Below are positions 6,084 through 7,133 of a DNA stretch of 7,133 nt, one piece after another. A program made the translations under genes and the position numbers. Under the pieces are notes generated by a model that worked only from the letters and a program-made list of their open reading frames with translations, did no database searches and was not told where the DNA came from. Source of the stretch: Clostridium sp. CAG:762 (GTDB taxonomy: Bacteria > Bacillota_I > Bacilli_A > RF39 > UBA660); contig HF996811.1 of assembly GCA_000432575.1 (NCBI GenBank), forward strand, positions 1 through 7,133. Reading direction: 5' to 3'. Each line of letters starts with the position of its first letter. Positions within the stretch are counted from its first letter, which is position 1.

Positions 6084-6599
6084 TTATTTATTTTTTCTAT
6101 TTTTTCTCTTAAGTAATTTTTTTATACTTTTTTCTTGAGCATATCCTTCTGGATAATCAACACCTTCTGGTAATTCCATTGGAATATGTCCTTGTTTAAA
6201 CCAAAGAACATCTCTTAAAGAATAAAACTTAAATTCTAATAAATCACATTTTGTAACCATGTCAGCATGATTTTTTCTTTCTTCTTCCGCCATTGAATTA
6301 AATGTAGTAGCAATTTTATCTCGTTCTTCTCCGATACTTTCTGCTAATTTAATTATTTCATCTTCACTTAAATCTTTAACTTCATTATAATCAATCATCC
6401 AATCTAAGTCTTTAAAGTATTCTATTTCTGATTCTTCATCGAACTTAACAAAATCATATCTATTACTATCATTAATTATAGTAACACCATTACCAAAAAC
6501 TTTCATAAATATAGAGGCAGGTATTGGCAAATCAGATAAATTTAAATATGAAATATCATTTTTTTGAACATATGCCGAATCATTAGTAATTATTTTCAT
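6084..6599 (-). CDS. Hypothetical 171-residue protein
   Basis: No family is recognised. The protein is soluble, with no signal peptide or membrane helix. Residues 1-70 are mixed, with hydrophobic strands such as DLPIPASIFMKVFGNGVTII. Residues 72-120 are acidic and predicted helical. Residues 126-153 hold an aromatic and proline-rich segment (SLRDVLWFKQGHIPMELPEG) that may be a conserved surface. The end (157-171) is strongly basic, with KKLLKRKNRKNK, which could contact nucleic acid. It contains a single Cys (C118), so it is not the three-Cys-motif partner of TcmP. The ATG at 6599 has AAAGGAGGG (6614-6606) 6 bases upstream and its own promoter at 6627-6655. It lies downstream of the mob-like gene and upstream of TcmP-CHAT on the same strand, with a terminator after it. 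It may be an accessory protein of a mobile element; this is inference from position only. Confidence 0.8.
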   Translation of the reverse strand: MKIITNDSAYVQKNDISYLNLSDLPIPASIFMKVFGNGVTIINDSNRYDFVKFDEESEIEYFKDLDWMIDYNEVKDLSEDEIIKLAESIGEERDKIATTFNSMAEEERKNHADMVTKCDLLEFKFYSLRDVLWFKQGHIPMELPEGVDYPEGYAQEKSIKKLLKRKNRKNK

Positions 6600-6626
6600 G
6601 TAAAACCCTCCTTTGTCTAGTTATTT

Positions 6627-6655
6627 ATTATAACATACTTTTATACTATTGAAAC
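6627..6655 (-). promoter_or_regulatory. Promoter of the 171-residue protein gene
   Basis: On the minus strand a perfect -10 TATAAT (6632-6627) carries an extended TGT just upstream. The -35 is weak (GTTTCA at 6655-6650, 17-bp spacer). Transcription would start near 6620, about 20 bases before the ATG at 6599. The T-rich stretch upstream may help as an UP-like element. Confidence 0.65.
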
Positions 6656-6677
6656 AAAAAACCATACTTTTTTTAAA

Positions 6678-7133
6678 TTATCTTTCATAATCATCTTCTT
6701 CTTTGCTTAAATCTAAATCTTCAATGTCATCATCATCAAATACATTATCTTCATACATATCATTAACAACATCAATGTATTTGTCATCTTTATCATACCA
6801 ACTATGAAGTTTTTCATGTAAGAAAGATATTAATTTTTCAAACTTATCTTTCCAATATTCAAGAGTATTTTTTAAATCACTTATTTTAGATTTTAAAAAT
6901 GAAATTTCATTGTCTTTTTCTTTAATTGTTTCGTTTAAAGTTTTAACTCTTAAATTAAGTGCATTATTATTTTCAGTAAGAGTTTTAATTTTATTATTCT
7001 TATCTTTTAATTGTTCATTAGCATTAACTAAAATATTAGATAATGTTTGTATTTTATCGTATTCTTTACTTGTATTATCTACTTGATTGATAAAGTCGAT
7101 AAATGAATCCTTATCTTCTTTTGATAAAATATA
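6678..7133 (-). CDS. C-terminal end of a coiled-coil protein, possibly a MobV/Pre-type mobilisation relaxase (partial)
   Basis: The frame is open from the right edge (first codon at 7133) to TAA at 6680-6678, giving 151 residues; the N terminus lies outside the window. Residues about 20-100 are an Asn/Lys/Glu-rich coiled coil with leucine heptads (QLKDKNNKIKTLTENNN, LKSKISDLKNTLEYW). Then comes an amphipathic FEKLISFLHEKLHSWYDK segment (98-115), then DDKYIDVVNDMYEDNVFD and a very acidic tail. This layout resembles the C termini of plasmid recombination/mobilisation (MobV, Pre) proteins of Firmicutes: a coiled coil, a short hydrophobic helix and a 'DLYEDNI..D' type acidic end. The diagnostic N-terminal relaxase motifs are not in the window, so the call rests on the tail only. 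An unrelated coiled-coil protein is the main alternative. No convincing terminator follows the stop. Confidence 0.55.
   Translation of the reverse strand, partial: YILSKEDKDSFIDFINQVDNTSKEYDKIQTLSNILVNANEQLKDKNNKIKTLTENNNALNLRVKTLNETIKEKDNEISFLKSKISDLKNTLEYWKDKFEKLISFLHEKLHSWYDKDDKYIDVVNDMYEDNVFDDDDIEDLDLSKEEDDYER

Noticed and set aside
6656..6677. Terminator for the mob-like gene
   Set aside because: Only an A-run paired with a T-run around GTATGG can form; a stem of pure A-U pairs is too weak to support a call.

Overview
The window looks like a very AT-rich, low-GC Gram-positive (Bacillota-type) chromosome or integrated element. Strong AGGAGG-like ribosome binding sites, sigma-A promoters with 17-bp spacers and extended TGN -10 boxes, U-tract terminators, and TAA at the end of every reading frame all point that way. 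The exact genus cannot be told from the sequence. No rRNA, tRNA, CRISPR array or insertion sequence was seen.

Left part (1-3260, minus strand): a promoter and Shine-Dalgarno for a gene that starts just off the left edge, then a complete SNF2-family helicase with an N-terminal SWIM zinc finger. Its terminator overlaps its own stop codon and it has a clear promoter at 3231-3259. The gene-free stretch 3225-3591 holds four signals: the helicase promoter, a candidate small structured RNA on the minus strand (about 3372-3484) with its own promoter and terminator, and the promoter of the next plus-strand gene. Nothing is seen in 3260-3370.

Middle (3592-4515, plus strand): an unrecognised 307-residue protein with beta-solenoid-like repeats, converging on the minus-strand genes at a shared terminator (4524-4556).

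Right part (4553-7133, minus strand): the order of transcription is (1) the C-terminal end of a coiled-coil protein resembling the tail of MobV/Pre plasmid-mobilisation relaxases, cut by the window edge; (2) an unrecognised 171-residue protein; (3) a locus that is the main point of interest. At 4553-6004 one reading frame encodes a TcmP-like protein (three-Cys-motif partner, with Rossmann-methyltransferase-like DTFAGTG and IDPF motifs) continuing into a CHAT (caspase-like) protease domain. The frame is unbroken except for one in-frame TAA at 5477-5479, and its Shine-Dalgarno is followed by ACG where an ATG is expected. It therefore reads as an apparently undescribed TcmP-CHAT fusion carrying two point lesions: a recent pseudogene, a phase-off allele, or sequence errors. 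The mob-like neighbour suggests this cargo belongs to a mobilisable element, and the TcmP and CHAT domains suggest a role in genetic conflict or defence. That role is inference.
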